Source: Streptomyces camponoticapitis (GTDB taxonomy: Bacteria > Actinomycetota > Actinomycetes > Streptomycetales > Streptomycetaceae). From it: a stretch of DNA of 64,000 bases. Positions 1 to 8,263 of this stretch are shown here, piece by piece. The position numbers and the translations under genes were made by a program. Each line of letters opens with the position of its first letter. The first letter of the stretch is position 1. The DNA is taken from NCBI RefSeq assembly GCF_014646115.1, contig NZ_BMMV01000009.1:62001-126000 (forward strand), in the 5' to 3' direction. The notes under the pieces were generated by a model that made no database searches, was not told the DNA's origin, and saw nothing but the letters and a program-made list of their open reading frames with translations.

Positions 1-22
1 GGCCGACAATTCCGATGGTCAC
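1..22 (-). CDS. possible 5' end of a gene leaving the window
   Basis: On the minus strand a GTG at 22-20 opens a reading frame that reads MTIGIVG before the window ends. That is a common start for a Rossmann-fold protein such as an F420- or NADP-dependent reductase. A purine-rich GGGACGGA lies just upstream. Only seven codons are visible, so this is a suggestion and the product cannot be named. Confidence 0.25.
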
Positions 23-157
23 GCGGTCCGTCCCGTTCCGCGACCCCATCCGGCCGCGTGAACGAGGGTGCTTGCGTGTCCGGGTGTTTCCGAAGCCCGT
101 CATCATCACTCCCTGTGTCGGTGGATGTGGGCTGTCTGGAAAGTCGCGTACCCCCGC

Positions 158-568
158 TCAGCGCTCCCAGACCTTGAAGGCCCGTACTCGGTAGGGCGAC
201 CGCGGAACCCAGGTGCCGTTTCCGGGGTACGTCTCGAACTCCCCGGTCTCCTCGCACTCGTGCGACTGGTAGGTGGTGACGGGCCGTCCGGTGCGGTTGA
301 CCAGGGACTGCGCGTCGGTGCCCGGCGGCAGCGGGACACAGTTCTGGATCTCGGTGCGGAAGAGCTCATGGGTCTGGCGGGGGCCGCGGAAATCCGGCTT
401 TCCCCACAGACAGAGCTCGCCGGGTCCGCACGCGTCGCGTCGTGCGGCGGCGGCTTCGGCGGCCGGGGCGGCGGCCGGCAGCAGGGCCGTGGCGGCGGCC
501 AGGGTGGCCGCGGTGAGCAGGGTGGCGCGTGTGGTCGTACGCATGGTCGTACGCATGGCTGTACGCAT
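158..568 (-). CDS. small secreted protein, peptidase inhibitor I36-like
   Basis: A 136-residue exported protein. The N-terminus has several Arg-Thr repeats, then a hydrophobic Ala/Leu stretch ending near AEAAAA, which reads as a signal peptide of about 40 residues. The mature part opens with CGPGELCLWG and a following DFRG, has four cysteines, and ends in YRVRAFKVWE. This is the pattern of the Streptomyces peptidase inhibitor I36 (beta/gamma-crystallin-like) family. I chose the ATG at 568 because GGGGG lies 9-13 bases upstream. ATGs at 556 and 544 lie in the same Arg-Thr repeat and lack a ribosome site. Substrate or target protease is unknown; the family call rests on the N-terminal CLW/DF motif and the size. 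Confidence 0.7.
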   Translation of the reverse strand: MRTAMRTTMRTTTRATLLTAATLAAATALLPAAAPAAEAAAARRDACGPGELCLWGKPDFRGPRQTHELFRTEIQNCVPLPPGTDAQSLVNRTGRPVTTYQSHECEETGEFETYPGNGTWVPRSPYRVRAFKVWER

Positions 569-666
569 GATGGTGAACCCCCGTGTGGTGCCGATCAGTT
601 GTCCGCACTCTGACCCGGCGGCCCGCGCCACGGGAAGGGGATCCTGCCCGACTCCACCCGAACAGG

Positions 667-702
667 CGACGGCCCCGCCGGGATGTCCGGGCGGGGCCGT
701 CG
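667..702. terminator. rho-independent-like hairpin between 158-568 and the MFS gene
   Basis: A perfect 13-bp stem (667-679 with 690-702) and a 10-nt loop. There is no U-tract, as usual in this GC-rich genus. It lies downstream of the MFS gene and upstream of the secreted-protein gene, so it probably ends the MFS transcript. Confidence 0.6.
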
Positions 703-727
703 CGCGAAATCGCGCCGTGTTGACGCC

Positions 728-773
728 GGCTCGATTCGGGTCGATCGATTCGGCTCGGCTCGATTCGGGTCGA
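728..773. repeat. two direct copies of a 17-bp GGCTCGATTCGGGTCGA unit
   Basis: Identical 17-mers at 728-744 and 757-773 are separated by 12 bases that contain partial copies (TCGATTCGGC). The array sits just after the MFS stop codon. It looks like local slippage; no protein or RNA function is evident. Confidence 0.7.
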
Positions 774-791
774 CTCATGCGTGGCGTCGCG

Positions 792-2405
792 TCAGATGTG
801 TACGCCGCCTCCTGCCGCGTCCGCGTTGTCGCCGCGCTTGGTCCGGGTGGCGACGAACGCCGCGACCACCGCGACCGCACCGGCGACCAGGAACGCCAGA
901 CTCATGCCGGACACGAAGGTGTCCTGCATGACCCCGGTGATCCTGGCGAAGATGTCCGGCGTCACGCCGGGCGCCTCGGCCAGCGCGGGCGGGGCGACGC
1001 CGATCTCGGCCGCCTGTTCCAGCGACGGGTCCAGCGGCAGCTGGATGCCGGCGTCCTGCCAGTTGCCCTCCAGGTCGGCGCTGACCTTGGCCGACATGAC
1101 GGCGCCGAGCACCGCCGTACCGAGCGCGCCGCCGACCTGCATCGCGGCCTGCTGGAGTCCGCCCGCGACGCCGGAGAGTTCCAGCGGCGCGTTTCCGACG
1201 ATGACCTCGGTGGCGCCGACCATGACCGGGGCCAGACCCATGCCGAGCAGCGCGAACCAGACCGACATCACGAACGTGCCGGACCCGGGCGACAGGGTGG
1301 ACATGCCGAACATCGCGACGGCCGTGGCGACCATGCCGCCGACCAGCGGGACCCGTGGTCCGAACTTGGTGATCAGCATGCCCGCGGCGGGCGAGGCGAC
1401 GATCATCATGAGGGTCAGCGGCAGCAGGTGCAGACCGCTGTCGACGGGGCTCATGCCGTGGACGCCCTGGAGGTAGAACGTCACGAAGAAGAGTCCGCCC
1501 ATGAAGGCGAAGGCCATCAGCACCATCAGGATCGTGCCGGCGCTGAGCGGGACGGACCGGAACATGCTCAGCGGTACGAGGGGTTCCTTGACCTTCGTCT
1601 CCCAGACCGCGAACAGGACGAAGCACAGGACCGCCGCACCCAGGAACACCCAGGTGCCGCCCGACGTCCAGCCCCAGGACTCACCCGCCTTGATGATCGC
1701 CCAGATCAGGGAGAACATCGCGGCCGAGAGCAGCAGGATGCCGACGACGTCGAAGGACCTCGGGGCGTTCACCGCGCGGTGGTCCTTGAGGATCACCAGG
1801 CCGAGCGCCAGGGCGACGACACCCACGGGCACGTTGATGAAGAACACCGACTGCCAGCTGACGTGTTCGACGAGCAGACCGCCGACGATCGGGCCGCCCG
1901 CGGTGGAGGCGCCGATGACCATGCCCCAGATGCCGATGGCCATGTTCAGCTTCTCGGCGGGGAAGGTGGCGCGGAGCAGGCCGAGCGCGGCCGGCATCAG
2001 GAGGGCGCCGAAGACGCCCTGGAGTACGCGGAAGGCGACGACGAACGCCACGCTGTCGGAGAACCCGATGATGGCGGAGGCCGCGGCGAAGCCCGCGATA
2101 CCGATCAGAAAGGTCTGGCGGTGGCCGAAGCGGTCACCGAGCTTGCCCGCGGTGATGAGAGCGACGGCGAGCGCGAGGAGATAGCCGTTGGTTATCCACT
2201 GGACCTGAGCGAAGGTGGCGCCCAGGTCTTCCTTGATCACCGGGTTGGCGATGGCGACGATCGTGCCGTCGAGCGCGACCATCATCACGCCGATGGCGAC
2301 GGAGAAGAGTGTCAGCCAGGGGTGGCCTCGGAGGCCCTTCGTGGCTCCCGGAGCCGCGTCCCGCGGATCGTTCGGCGCCGATTTGACGGTGGTCTGACTA
2401 GTCAT
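792..2405 (-). CDS. MFS drug exporter, DHA2 (14-TM, EmrB/QacA) family
   Basis: A 537-residue inner-membrane proton antiporter. Family hallmarks are visible: motif D1-like LDGTIVAIANP in TM1 (residues about 45-55), motif A GKLGDRFGHR between TM2 and TM3 (about 88-98), and antiporter motif C around GPIVGG in TM5. Total length and the hydrophobic pattern fit 14 segments. The C-terminal loop before the last helix is long and Pro/Leu rich. The gene is divergent from a TetR-type regulator 140 bp away, the standard arrangement for a substrate-inducible exporter. The ATG at 2405 is preceded by only a weak ribosome site. The exported compound cannot be told from sequence. Confidence 0.9.
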   Translation of the reverse strand: MTSQTTVKSAPNDPRDAAPGATKGLRGHPWLTLFSVAIGVMMVALDGTIVAIANPVIKEDLGATFAQVQWITNGYLLALAVALITAGKLGDRFGHRQTFLIGIAGFAAASAIIGFSDSVAFVVAFRVLQGVFGALLMPAALGLLRATFPAEKLNMAIGIWGMVIGASTAGGPIVGGLLVEHVSWQSVFFINVPVGVVALALGLVILKDHRAVNAPRSFDVVGILLLSAAMFSLIWAIIKAGESWGWTSGGTWVFLGAAVLCFVLFAVWETKVKEPLVPLSMFRSVPLSAGTILMVLMAFAFMGGLFFVTFYLQGVHGMSPVDSGLHLLPLTLMMIVASPAAGMLITKFGPRVPLVGGMVATAVAMFGMSTLSPGSGTFVMSVWFALLGMGLAPVMVGATEVIVGNAPLELSGVAGGLQQAAMQVGGALGTAVLGAVMSAKVSADLEGNWQDAGIQLPLDPSLEQAAEIGVAPPALAEAPGVTPDIFARITGVMQDTFVSGMSLAFLVAGAVAVVAAFVATRTKRGDNADAAGGGVHI

Positions 2406-2428
2406 GTCCCGAGGCTAATGACAGCGTC

Positions 2429-2467
2429 TGACAGTTGACCAACCATTTCACTAGTCTGTAACTGTCA
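2429..2467. promoter_or_regulatory. divergent promoter/operator for the MFS-TetR pair
   Basis: TGACAGTT (2429-2436) and its exact reverse complement AACTGTCA (2460-2467) flank a 23-bp AT-richer core. On the plus strand TTGACC (2435-2440), a 17-bp spacer and GTAACT (2458-2463) form a plausible promoter for the regulator, so both arms overlap promoter elements. On the minus strand one arm falls in the spacer of a TTGGTC-N17-ATTAGC candidate for the exporter. A TetR dimer bound here could repress both genes. Confidence 0.5.
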
Positions 2468-2545
2468 CGTGGCTCACATCTCACCTCGGGCCGACAGCGG
2501 CGTTGGAAGTGGACGAGAAGTGACGGAAAAGAGGACCGGAGAGCG

Positions 2546-3205
2546 ATGGACGGCCAGCGGGCGGCACGGCATCCGGCCGGACTGCGGGAGCTGAAGAAGC
2601 AGCGCACGCGGGACGCCCTCCTGCGGGCGGCTCTTGAGCTGTTCACGACGCGGGGGTACGAGGAGACGACCGTCGACGAGATCGCCGAGGTGGTCGACGT
2701 CTCCCAGCGCACCTTCTTCCGCTACTTCGCCAGCAAGGAGGAGGCGGCCTTCACCATCCAGTCCATGGTGGAGTCGTACTTCGTGGCGGAGCTGCGTCGG
2801 CGTCCGGCCCGGGAGACCCCGTTCGAGGCGATGCACAACGCGGTGCTGGACGCCTGGAACTCCATCAACGAGGCGATCGAGGCCCTGGTCCCGGTCGAAC
2901 TGCATCTGCGCACCTACCGGCTGATCGAATCCACGCCCTCGCTGCTGGCCGCGCATCTGCGGCGCGCCACGGAGCTGGAGGAGCGGGTCGCGCTGGTGAT
3001 CGCCGAGCGCGAGGGGCTCGATGTGGAGACGGATCCCCGTCCGCGTGTGGCCGTCGCCGCGTTCTCCGGGGTGATGCGGGTGACGGGCAGGCTGTGGGGG
3101 CAGCGCGAGACGGGTCTGGACGGGCTGCTGGAGCTGACGGAGTCGTATCTGGACCAGCTCGTACCCACGCTCGCGGGTGACTGGCCGCGCACGCGCGGGT
3201 CCTGA
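2546..3205 (+). CDS. TetR family transcriptional regulator
   Basis: A 219-residue DNA-binding repressor. The TetR_N helix-turn-helix is clear at about residues 20-65: ALLRAALELF, then TTVDEIAEVVDVSQRTFFRYF and the usual FASKE. The remaining all-helical part would be the ligand pocket and dimer interface. GGAGA sits 4 bases before the ATG at 2546. The gene is divergent from the MFS exporter and is its likely autoregulated repressor; the inducer is unknown. Residues LELTESYLDQL near the end resemble the MftR-like C-terminal domain seen in many actinobacterial members, an inference only. Confidence 0.9.
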   Translation: MDGQRAARHPAGLRELKKQRTRDALLRAALELFTTRGYEETTVDEIAEVVDVSQRTFFRYFASKEEAAFTIQSMVESYFVAELRRRPARETPFEAMHNAVLDAWNSINEAIEALVPVELHLRTYRLIESTPSLLAAHLRRATELEERVALVIAEREGLDVETDPRPRVAVAAFSGVMRVTGRLWGQRETGLDGLLELTESYLDQLVPTLAGDWPRTRGS

Positions 3206-3396
3206 GCGAGGCTCAGCGGCCCTCCGTGCGAGGGCGATTCGCACCTTGCGTCCTGTTACGTACGCCACATCTGAGCTTCAGTGCGTGCGCGTTACCCCGA
3301 CGGAGGGTGAGCAAACGCCAGTTCACCCCTCCTCAGGGAGTGATCTGCCTCACGCTCACCTCGGGCGCCGCCGAGCTTCTCCTAGTGTGTCGCGCA

Positions 3397-4608
3397 GTGA
3401 CTTCCTCCGACTCCTCCCCGTCCCTCACCGCACGGCGCACCCTGCTGGCACTCGCCGTGGTCTTCGTGATGCTGGCCTCCGGCGGATGGACCGCCCTCCA
3501 GCGGGACGGCGAGGACGGCACCGCACGGACGAGGGCGCTCTCCGCCTGGGAGAGGGGCCGCGTCGGCCGCGTCGATCTGCCCGACCCCGGTGCGCCGCCG
3601 AAGCGGCTGGCCGCGTTCTTCGCCTCGCTCAGCGCCGCGCGCCAAGTCGGGCTCGCCGACCGGTACCCCCTCGTGGTGGGCAATCTCAACGGCGCTCCCC
3701 TGCCACTCCGCTACCGCGCCAACCGGCTGGCCGTGATCCAGGCGCGCGACGACGAGCGGGAACGGACGCACGACAGCAGACTCTCCGTCGGGGGGCGGCA
3801 ACAGGCGAGCCGCCGGATGCACCGCTTCGAGTCGATGGCGGGCGACGGCCGCCAGATCCTCGCCTTCGACCCGTCGGGCGACGGCCGCGCCGCCGAGGTC
3901 TTCGGCGAACTCGGCAGCGCGACGCGCGTGTCCGTGGTCGTCCCGGGCGCCGACACGAACCTCCTGACGTTCGAGCGCACCAAGCGCCGCTACGCCGCAC
4001 CGGTCGGCATGGCCAGCTCGCTGTACGGCGCGGAGCGGGCGGCCTCGCCCCGTACCCGTACCGCCGTCATCGCGTGGGCCGACTACACCGCGCCCTCGGG
4101 TCTCGGCGTGGACGCCGTGACCGGGAGACTGGCGTCGGCGGGCGCCGTACGGCTCAACGCGCTCACCTCCGCGCTGCCGGGCACCTCGCGCGTCTCGCTG
4201 ATCTGCCACAGCTACGGTTCCGTGGTGTGCGGCATCGCCGCGCGCCGGCTGCCCGCCCGGGTCACGGACGTGGCGGTCGCGGGCAGTCCCGGGATGCGGG
4301 CGGAGTCGGCAGGTCAGCTGGACTCCCGTGCCCGGATCTGGGCGATGCGGGACCACGACGACTGGATCCAGGTCGTGCCGTATCTGGAGGTCGGCGGGCT
4401 CGGCCACGGCGCCGACCCGGTGACGCCGGACTTCGGCGCACGGGTGCTGTCCGCGGAGGGCGCGGCCGGCCACACCGGCTATTTCGAGCCGGGCACGGAG
4501 AGCCTGCGGAACTTCGCGGACATCGGGGTCGGTTCGTACCGGAACACCAGTTGTGCGGACGACGGCGACGGGTGCCGGAGGGGAATCTCCGGCGGCGAAG
4601 TGATCTGA
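3397..4608 (+). CDS. alpha/beta hydrolase, Abhydrolase_8 (DUF1023) family, paralog 1
   Basis: A 403-residue probably exported or membrane-anchored hydrolase. After a short N-terminus, LLALAVVFVMLASGG forms one hydrophobic segment. The nucleophile elbow is CHSYGS with Ser272; the expected acid and base lie in DDWIQ and LGHGADP. This is the DUF1023 signature. I chose the GTG at 3397 because the signal-anchor follows directly; upstream codons to 3226 carry no membrane or domain features. It is clearly paralogous to the hydrolase at 8264-9304 (same FFASLS/FFGALS, NLNGAPLPLRYRANRLA and SYGSVVCGIAA blocks), but has an extra stretch of about 25 residues after the NRLAV block. The substrate, possibly a lipid or peptide ester at the cell surface, is not known. 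Confidence 0.85.
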   Translation: MTSSDSSPSLTARRTLLALAVVFVMLASGGWTALQRDGEDGTARTRALSAWERGRVGRVDLPDPGAPPKRLAAFFASLSAARQVGLADRYPLVVGNLNGAPLPLRYRANRLAVIQARDDERERTHDSRLSVGGRQQASRRMHRFESMAGDGRQILAFDPSGDGRAAEVFGELGSATRVSVVVPGADTNLLTFERTKRRYAAPVGMASSLYGAERAASPRTRTAVIAWADYTAPSGLGVDAVTGRLASAGAVRLNALTSALPGTSRVSLICHSYGSVVCGIAARRLPARVTDVAVAGSPGMRAESAGQLDSRARIWAMRDHDDWIQVVPYLEVGGLGHGADPVTPDFGARVLSAEGAAGHTGYFEPGTESLRNFADIGVGSYRNTSCADDGDGCRRGISGGEVI

Positions 4609-4622
4609 CGCGCGTAGAACTA

Positions 4623-4780
4623 GGGTCTGTCTTGGATCAGGCCGGATCAGGGAGCGGGGTCTGGTGCGTGCGATCGCAAGGCGGAGGAGGGAGGCATGGC
4701 GGAGCCATGCCGACCGACGACAACGCGGCGAGCGCGCGTGCCAGGGACCGCGAGCCCGGCAAGATCCAAACGACAGACCC
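4623..4780. repeat. palindromic MITE-like intergenic repeat, copy A
   Basis: A 158-bp imperfect palindrome with terminal inverted repeats GGGTCTGTC...TTGGATC and GATCCAAACGACAGACCC. The left arm lacks two bases (GT) present in copy B; the interior is otherwise identical to copy B at 34484-34643. At the centre GGCATGGC-GGA-GCCATGCC forms the apex of a long hairpin. TA precedes the left end and TG follows the right end. There is no coding capacity. It shares the core TCTGGTGCGTGCGATCGCAA with copy C. Confidence 0.9.
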
Positions 4781-4843
4781 TGGGTCCGTCGGGGTCGTCG
4801 CCGAGGGGCGACGTGCGGCCGTACGACGCATACGATGAGGCAC

Positions 4844-5722
4844 ATGGGTGATGTGCTGGCCGGAATTCATGCCACCTGGGAGTTCGAAAGCGACTCCGTG
4901 CTCATCCGCTTCGAACGGGGGATACGCACGCCAAAGCTCTTCCAGGCACTGCGCGAACGGCGCGTACCGCACGAGGCGTTGGCGTCGGTGACGCTCTCCC
5001 CGGGCAAGCGCGGGACGGTGGTGCTGCACGCCGTGCCCAGACCCGGCGCCGACCCGCTGATGGAGGCGGCGGCCGGTCAGCTCAAGGACTCCGGCGATCC
5101 GTACCGGCTGGTGCTGCCCGCGGAGCGCGAGACGCTCGCCGAGTACTACGCGGACGAGCTGAGCACCGCCCTCTCCACGACCGGGCCGCCCGGCGACGAC
5201 CCCGCCGACCGCTATCTCGTGGACCCTCCCCCGGCGCCGCTGAACTTCAAGGCGTACGACGGCAGGGCGTCCTTCGACGGGTCCAAGGTGTCCTTCCGCT
5301 GGTTCTGGACGGGCGCGTCGTCGGCGAAGTGGAAGGCGGGCGACCAGCGCTTCACCGTCTCGGAGCTGAGCGGGGTCGAGTGGCGCTCCCCCGAGGCCTT
5401 CGAGGGCTACCTGCGTCTCCTGCGCCGCGGTGACCACCAGCAGCCGGCCCAGGCCGACCACGACCCGGCGGCCGTGGTCTTCGGCCTCGGCTACGGGCCG
5501 GTCCACGAATCCCTGCCGTTCGCGGCGGCGGTGCTGGCGGCCGTACGGACGTCGGGCTCCGCCGTGCACCCCGGATCCGTCCCCGTACCGGTGGCCGCCG
5601 GCCGGCGCGATCCGGCGGACATCGCCGAACGGATCCGGCATCTCGGCGAGCTGCACGACGCGGGGCTGGTGACGGACGACGAGTTCAGCGCGAAGAAAGC
5701 GGAGCTGCTGGCCGAGTTGTGA
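4844..5722 (+). CDS. DUF4429 protein with C-terminal SHOCT domain
   Basis: A 292-residue soluble protein. Two related beta-rich units are visible. The first runs from HATWEFESDSVLIRFERG, the second from LNFKAYDGRASFDGSKVSF and includes ISELSGVEWR-type wording (here VSELSGVEWR). This is the DUF4429 tandem, distantly like a bacterial PH fold. The last 35 residues (IAERIRHLGELHDAGLVTDD and following) are a SHOCT oligomerisation motif. I chose the ATG at 4844 (MGDVLAG) because the codons upstream derive from repeat copy A. The gene sits between a hydrolase and a two-component system; its role is unknown. Confidence 0.8.
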   Translation: MGDVLAGIHATWEFESDSVLIRFERGIRTPKLFQALRERRVPHEALASVTLSPGKRGTVVLHAVPRPGADPLMEAAAGQLKDSGDPYRLVLPAERETLAEYYADELSTALSTTGPPGDDPADRYLVDPPPAPLNFKAYDGRASFDGSKVSFRWFWTGASSAKWKAGDQRFTVSELSGVEWRSPEAFEGYLRLLRRGDHQQPAQADHDPAAVVFGLGYGPVHESLPFAAAVLAAVRTSGSAVHPGSVPVPVAAGRRDPADIAERIRHLGELHDAGLVTDDEFSAKKAELLAEL

Positions 5723-5747
5723 CGCGCGTAGCGACGACCCCCTACGG

Positions 5748-5780
5748 GGGTATGAGCCCAGGTGTGGCTCCTGGGTATGA
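5748..5780. promoter_or_regulatory. candidate operator/promoter of the two-component operon
   Basis: GGGTATGA occurs twice, at 5748-5755 and 5773-5780, 25 bp start to start. The upstream copy is joined to CCCCC-TAC-GGGGG (5738-5750). This lies just upstream of the histidine kinase gene and could be a response-regulator site for autoregulation. Inference from position only. Confidence 0.35.
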
Positions 5781-5818
5781 CGCCGAGCGGTACGGGCGCT
5801 GCATACGCTGAACCGGCC

Positions 5819-7132
5819 ATGAGCCCCCAAGAACCGCCACCCCTGCCCCGCGCCGCCCTCCGGTCACTGCTCTCGCTCGGCGGCGCCCTGCGCACTTCGA
5901 CCGCGTCCACCGAACCACTGCTGGCCGGCGCGTCCAAGCGGTGGCAGCGGCACGCCCCGTACGTCGTCGCCTTCGGCTTCGCTGTCGCGCTGCTGTCCAC
6001 CACCGTCACCGTGCTCGTCCAGGACTACCAGCTGGAGGGCGGCTGGGCGGGGGCGCTCGCCACCGCGCAGGCCGCACCGCTGCTGCTCGCCGTGACCCGG
6101 CCGCTCCAGGCGTGGTGGATCATCTTCGTCGCCGACATCGTCGGCGCGGTGCTGCTCCTGACCTCGGCGGCGGATCTCGACGGCCGGTCCTGGCCGTGGC
6201 CGCCGACGGTCGTCGTCGGCTACCTCCTGCTGATGGCGTGCCTCGGGCTGCGCGGGCCCCGCCGCACGCTGCTCGCCGTCTGGCTCATGACAGGAGCGGC
6301 GGGGCTGGTCTTCGAGCTGATCTCGCAGAAACACAGCGACGGGGTCCATCTCCTGTTGTTCGTACTCACGGGCGTGGTCCTGCTCGTCACCGCCGCCCTG
6401 CGCGAGCGCGGTGACGCCCAGCGCAGACTGGTGGAGCAGGAGTCAATCAGCGAGGTCGAACGCGCCCAGCGCACACTGCTGGAGGAACGCGCCCGGATCG
6501 CACGCGAGTTGCACGACGTCGTCGCCCACCACATGTCCGTCATCACGGTCCAGGCCGACTCGGCGCCGTACCGGATCGAGGGGCTGTCCGACGCGGCACG
6601 CGAGGAGTTCTCCACGATCGCCGCCGGAGCGCGGGAGTCGCTGACCGAGATGCGCCGGCTGCTGGCGGTGCTGCGCAGCGACGGGTCGGCGGGCGAACGG
6701 GCGCCGCAGCCCGGGCTCGGCCGGGTGCAGCAGCTCGTCGAGGCGACGGTACGGGCCGGGGTACCGGCCGAGCTGTCCCTCGCGGCGGATCTCGGTGCCG
6801 TCCCGCCGTCGGTGGACCTCTCCGCGTACCGCATCGTCCAGGAGGCCCTGTCCAACGTCGTACGGCACGCGCCCGACGCGCCGACCCGTGTCTCGGTGAC
6901 CTCGGACGCCGACCTGCTGACCGTCCTGGTCGTCAACGGGCCCGCGACGGCCCGCACTTCACCGCTGGAGAGCTCCGGCACCGGCCACGGGCTGATCGGT
7001 ATGCGCGAACGCGTACGGTTGACCGGCGGCACGCTGGACACCGGACCGCTGCCGGACGGCGGGTTCCGGGTCGCCGCGCGGCTTCCGCTGGCACCGGCCG
7101 CCCCCGACCCGACCACGGAGGATCCGTCGTGA
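5819..7132 (+). CDS. sensor histidine kinase, NarL-type (HisKA_3)
   Basis: A 437-residue membrane sensor. Four to six hydrophobic segments fill residues about 40-200 (VVAFGFAVALL, IIFVADIVGAVLLL, VVVGYLLLMACLGL, LLLFVLTGVVLLV). Then follow the dimerisation helix with phospho-acceptor His232 in ARELHDVVAHH and a HATPase_c domain: N-box VQEALSNVVRHA and G-box TGHGLIGMRERV. An ATG at 5777 is an in-frame alternative start; neither has a strong ribosome site. The stop overlaps the start of the response regulator (GTGA), so the two are translationally coupled. With no large extracellular loop, it probably senses a membrane or envelope signal. Confidence 0.92.
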   Translation: MSPQEPPPLPRAALRSLLSLGGALRTSTASTEPLLAGASKRWQRHAPYVVAFGFAVALLSTTVTVLVQDYQLEGGWAGALATAQAAPLLLAVTRPLQAWWIIFVADIVGAVLLLTSAADLDGRSWPWPPTVVVGYLLLMACLGLRGPRRTLLAVWLMTGAAGLVFELISQKHSDGVHLLLFVLTGVVLLVTAALRERGDAQRRLVEQESISEVERAQRTLLEERARIARELHDVVAHHMSVITVQADSAPYRIEGLSDAAREEFSTIAAGARESLTEMRRLLAVLRSDGSAGERAPQPGLGRVQQLVEATVRAGVPAELSLAADLGAVPPSVDLSAYRIVQEALSNVVRHAPDAPTRVSVTSDADLLTVLVVNGPATARTSPLESSGTGHGLIGMRERVRLTGGTLDTGPLPDGGFRVAARLPLAPAAPDPTTEDPS

Positions 7133-7803
7133 CCATTCGCGTGATCATCGTCGACGACCAGGCCATGGTGCGCGCCGGGTTCGCCGCACTGCTCTCGGCG
7201 CAGGCCGACATCGACGTGGTCGGCGAGGCGCCGGACGGTGCCCTGGGCATCGAGGTCAGCCGCAGGACCCATCCCGACGTGGTCCTGATGGACGTCCGGA
7301 TGCCGGAGATGGACGGCCTGGCGGCGGCGCGGGCGCTGCTGGACCCGCCGGTGGGGGTGGTGCACCGGCCGAAGGTACTGATGCTGACCACGTTCGACGT
7401 GGACGACTACGTGTACGAGGCGCTGCGCGCGGGAGCCTCCGGGTTCCTGCTGAAGGACGCGCCGCCGGCGGACCTGATCTCGGCGGTCCGCGTGGTCGCG
7501 GCGGGCGAGGCGCTGCTGGCCCCCTCCGTGACGCGCCGGCTGATCGCGGACTTCGCGCAGCAGCGGCCGGCACCGCGCAGGAACCGCTCGCTGCGGCTGA
7601 AGGGGCTGACACCGCGCGAGACGGAGGTTCTGGAGCTGATCGCACGAGGGCTGTCGAACCAGGAGATCGCCGGGCGGCTGGTCCTGGCGGAGCAGACGGT
7701 GAAGACGCACATCGGGCGGGTGCTGGCGAAGCTTCAGCTGCGGGACAGGGCGCAGGCGGTGATCTTCGCGTACGAGTCCGGGCTTGTTGCCCCTGGCAGT
7801 TGA
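7129..7803 (+). CDS. response regulator, NarL/LuxR family
   Basis: A 224-residue partner of the preceding kinase. The receiver domain has the acidic pocket DD at residues 9-10, phospho-Asp55 in LMDVRMPEMDG and Lys109 in LLKDAPP. The LuxR-type helix-turn-helix is at about residues 158-215: LTPRETEVLELIARGLSNQE followed by TVKTHIGRVLAKL. It starts with GTG inside the kinase stop codon. It probably controls its own operon and possibly the neighbouring hydrolase/acyltransferase genes. Confidence 0.95.
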   Translation: MTIRVIIVDDQAMVRAGFAALLSAQADIDVVGEAPDGALGIEVSRRTHPDVVLMDVRMPEMDGLAAARALLDPPVGVVHRPKVLMLTTFDVDDYVYEALRAGASGFLLKDAPPADLISAVRVVAAGEALLAPSVTRRLIADFAQQRPAPRRNRSLRLKGLTPRETEVLELIARGLSNQEIAGRLVLAEQTVKTHIGRVLAKLQLRDRAQAVIFAYESGLVAPGS

Positions 7804-7829
7804 CCGGCAGCCCGCGCCCGCGGGCCGGT
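7803..7829. terminator. hairpin after the response regulator
   Basis: ACCGG (7803-7807) pairs with CCGGT (7825-7829), and CCCGCG (7811-7816) with CGCGGG (7819-7824), with a 3-nt bulge between. It begins at the stop codon of the response regulator. A modest terminator candidate. Confidence 0.4.
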
Positions 7830-8263
7830 GGTCGGTGGTCGGGGTGTCCTCAAGCGCCGGACGGGCTGAAGGTGGACGCCGCCGCGTCCGGGTGCCGCTC
7901 CGGGGTCACGTCCCCCTTCCAACCCGCGGACCGGCAGCACCCGGGGATGCGGGTACGGATCCCCCACCGGCGTGAGGGGGGCGGGGTCGCAGGAGGGGTG
8001 TGTTCGGACACTCGGGCTGATTTGTGGCGCGGGAACAAGAACGTCCCCTCGGGTCCAACGAGCGGTGCACGCGCCGTAAATCACACCGTCCGGACATACC
8101 CCTCCGGAGACCCCGAACCCCACCCCCGGCAACGACACAGCAACCAAGACACCCCGTACCCCAGTAGCACCCGCGACTTGGCTCCCCGGTGTGACGCCCC
8201 CGAACCCGTCGTCTTCCTACCTTCCTCCCGCCACACACCGTGGCCACTACGAGGGAGACGCGA
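7830..8263. other. 430-bp intergenic region with no supported gene
   Basis: No ORF here has family features or a credible start. At 7845-7870 is TGTCCTCAAGCGCCGGACGG plus GCTGAA, a motif I remember as very frequent between Streptomyces genes. The end of the region (GAGGGA at 8251-8256) is the ribosome site of the next gene. The promoter of the hydrolase/acyltransferase pair must lie here, but I cannot place it. Confidence 0.6.

Noticed and set aside
273..2438. 721-codon ORF on the plus strand opposite the MFS gene
   Set aside because: Translation is Arg/Asp/His-rich low complexity, typical of antisense frames in high-GC DNA; the opposite strand has a clear 14-TM exporter.
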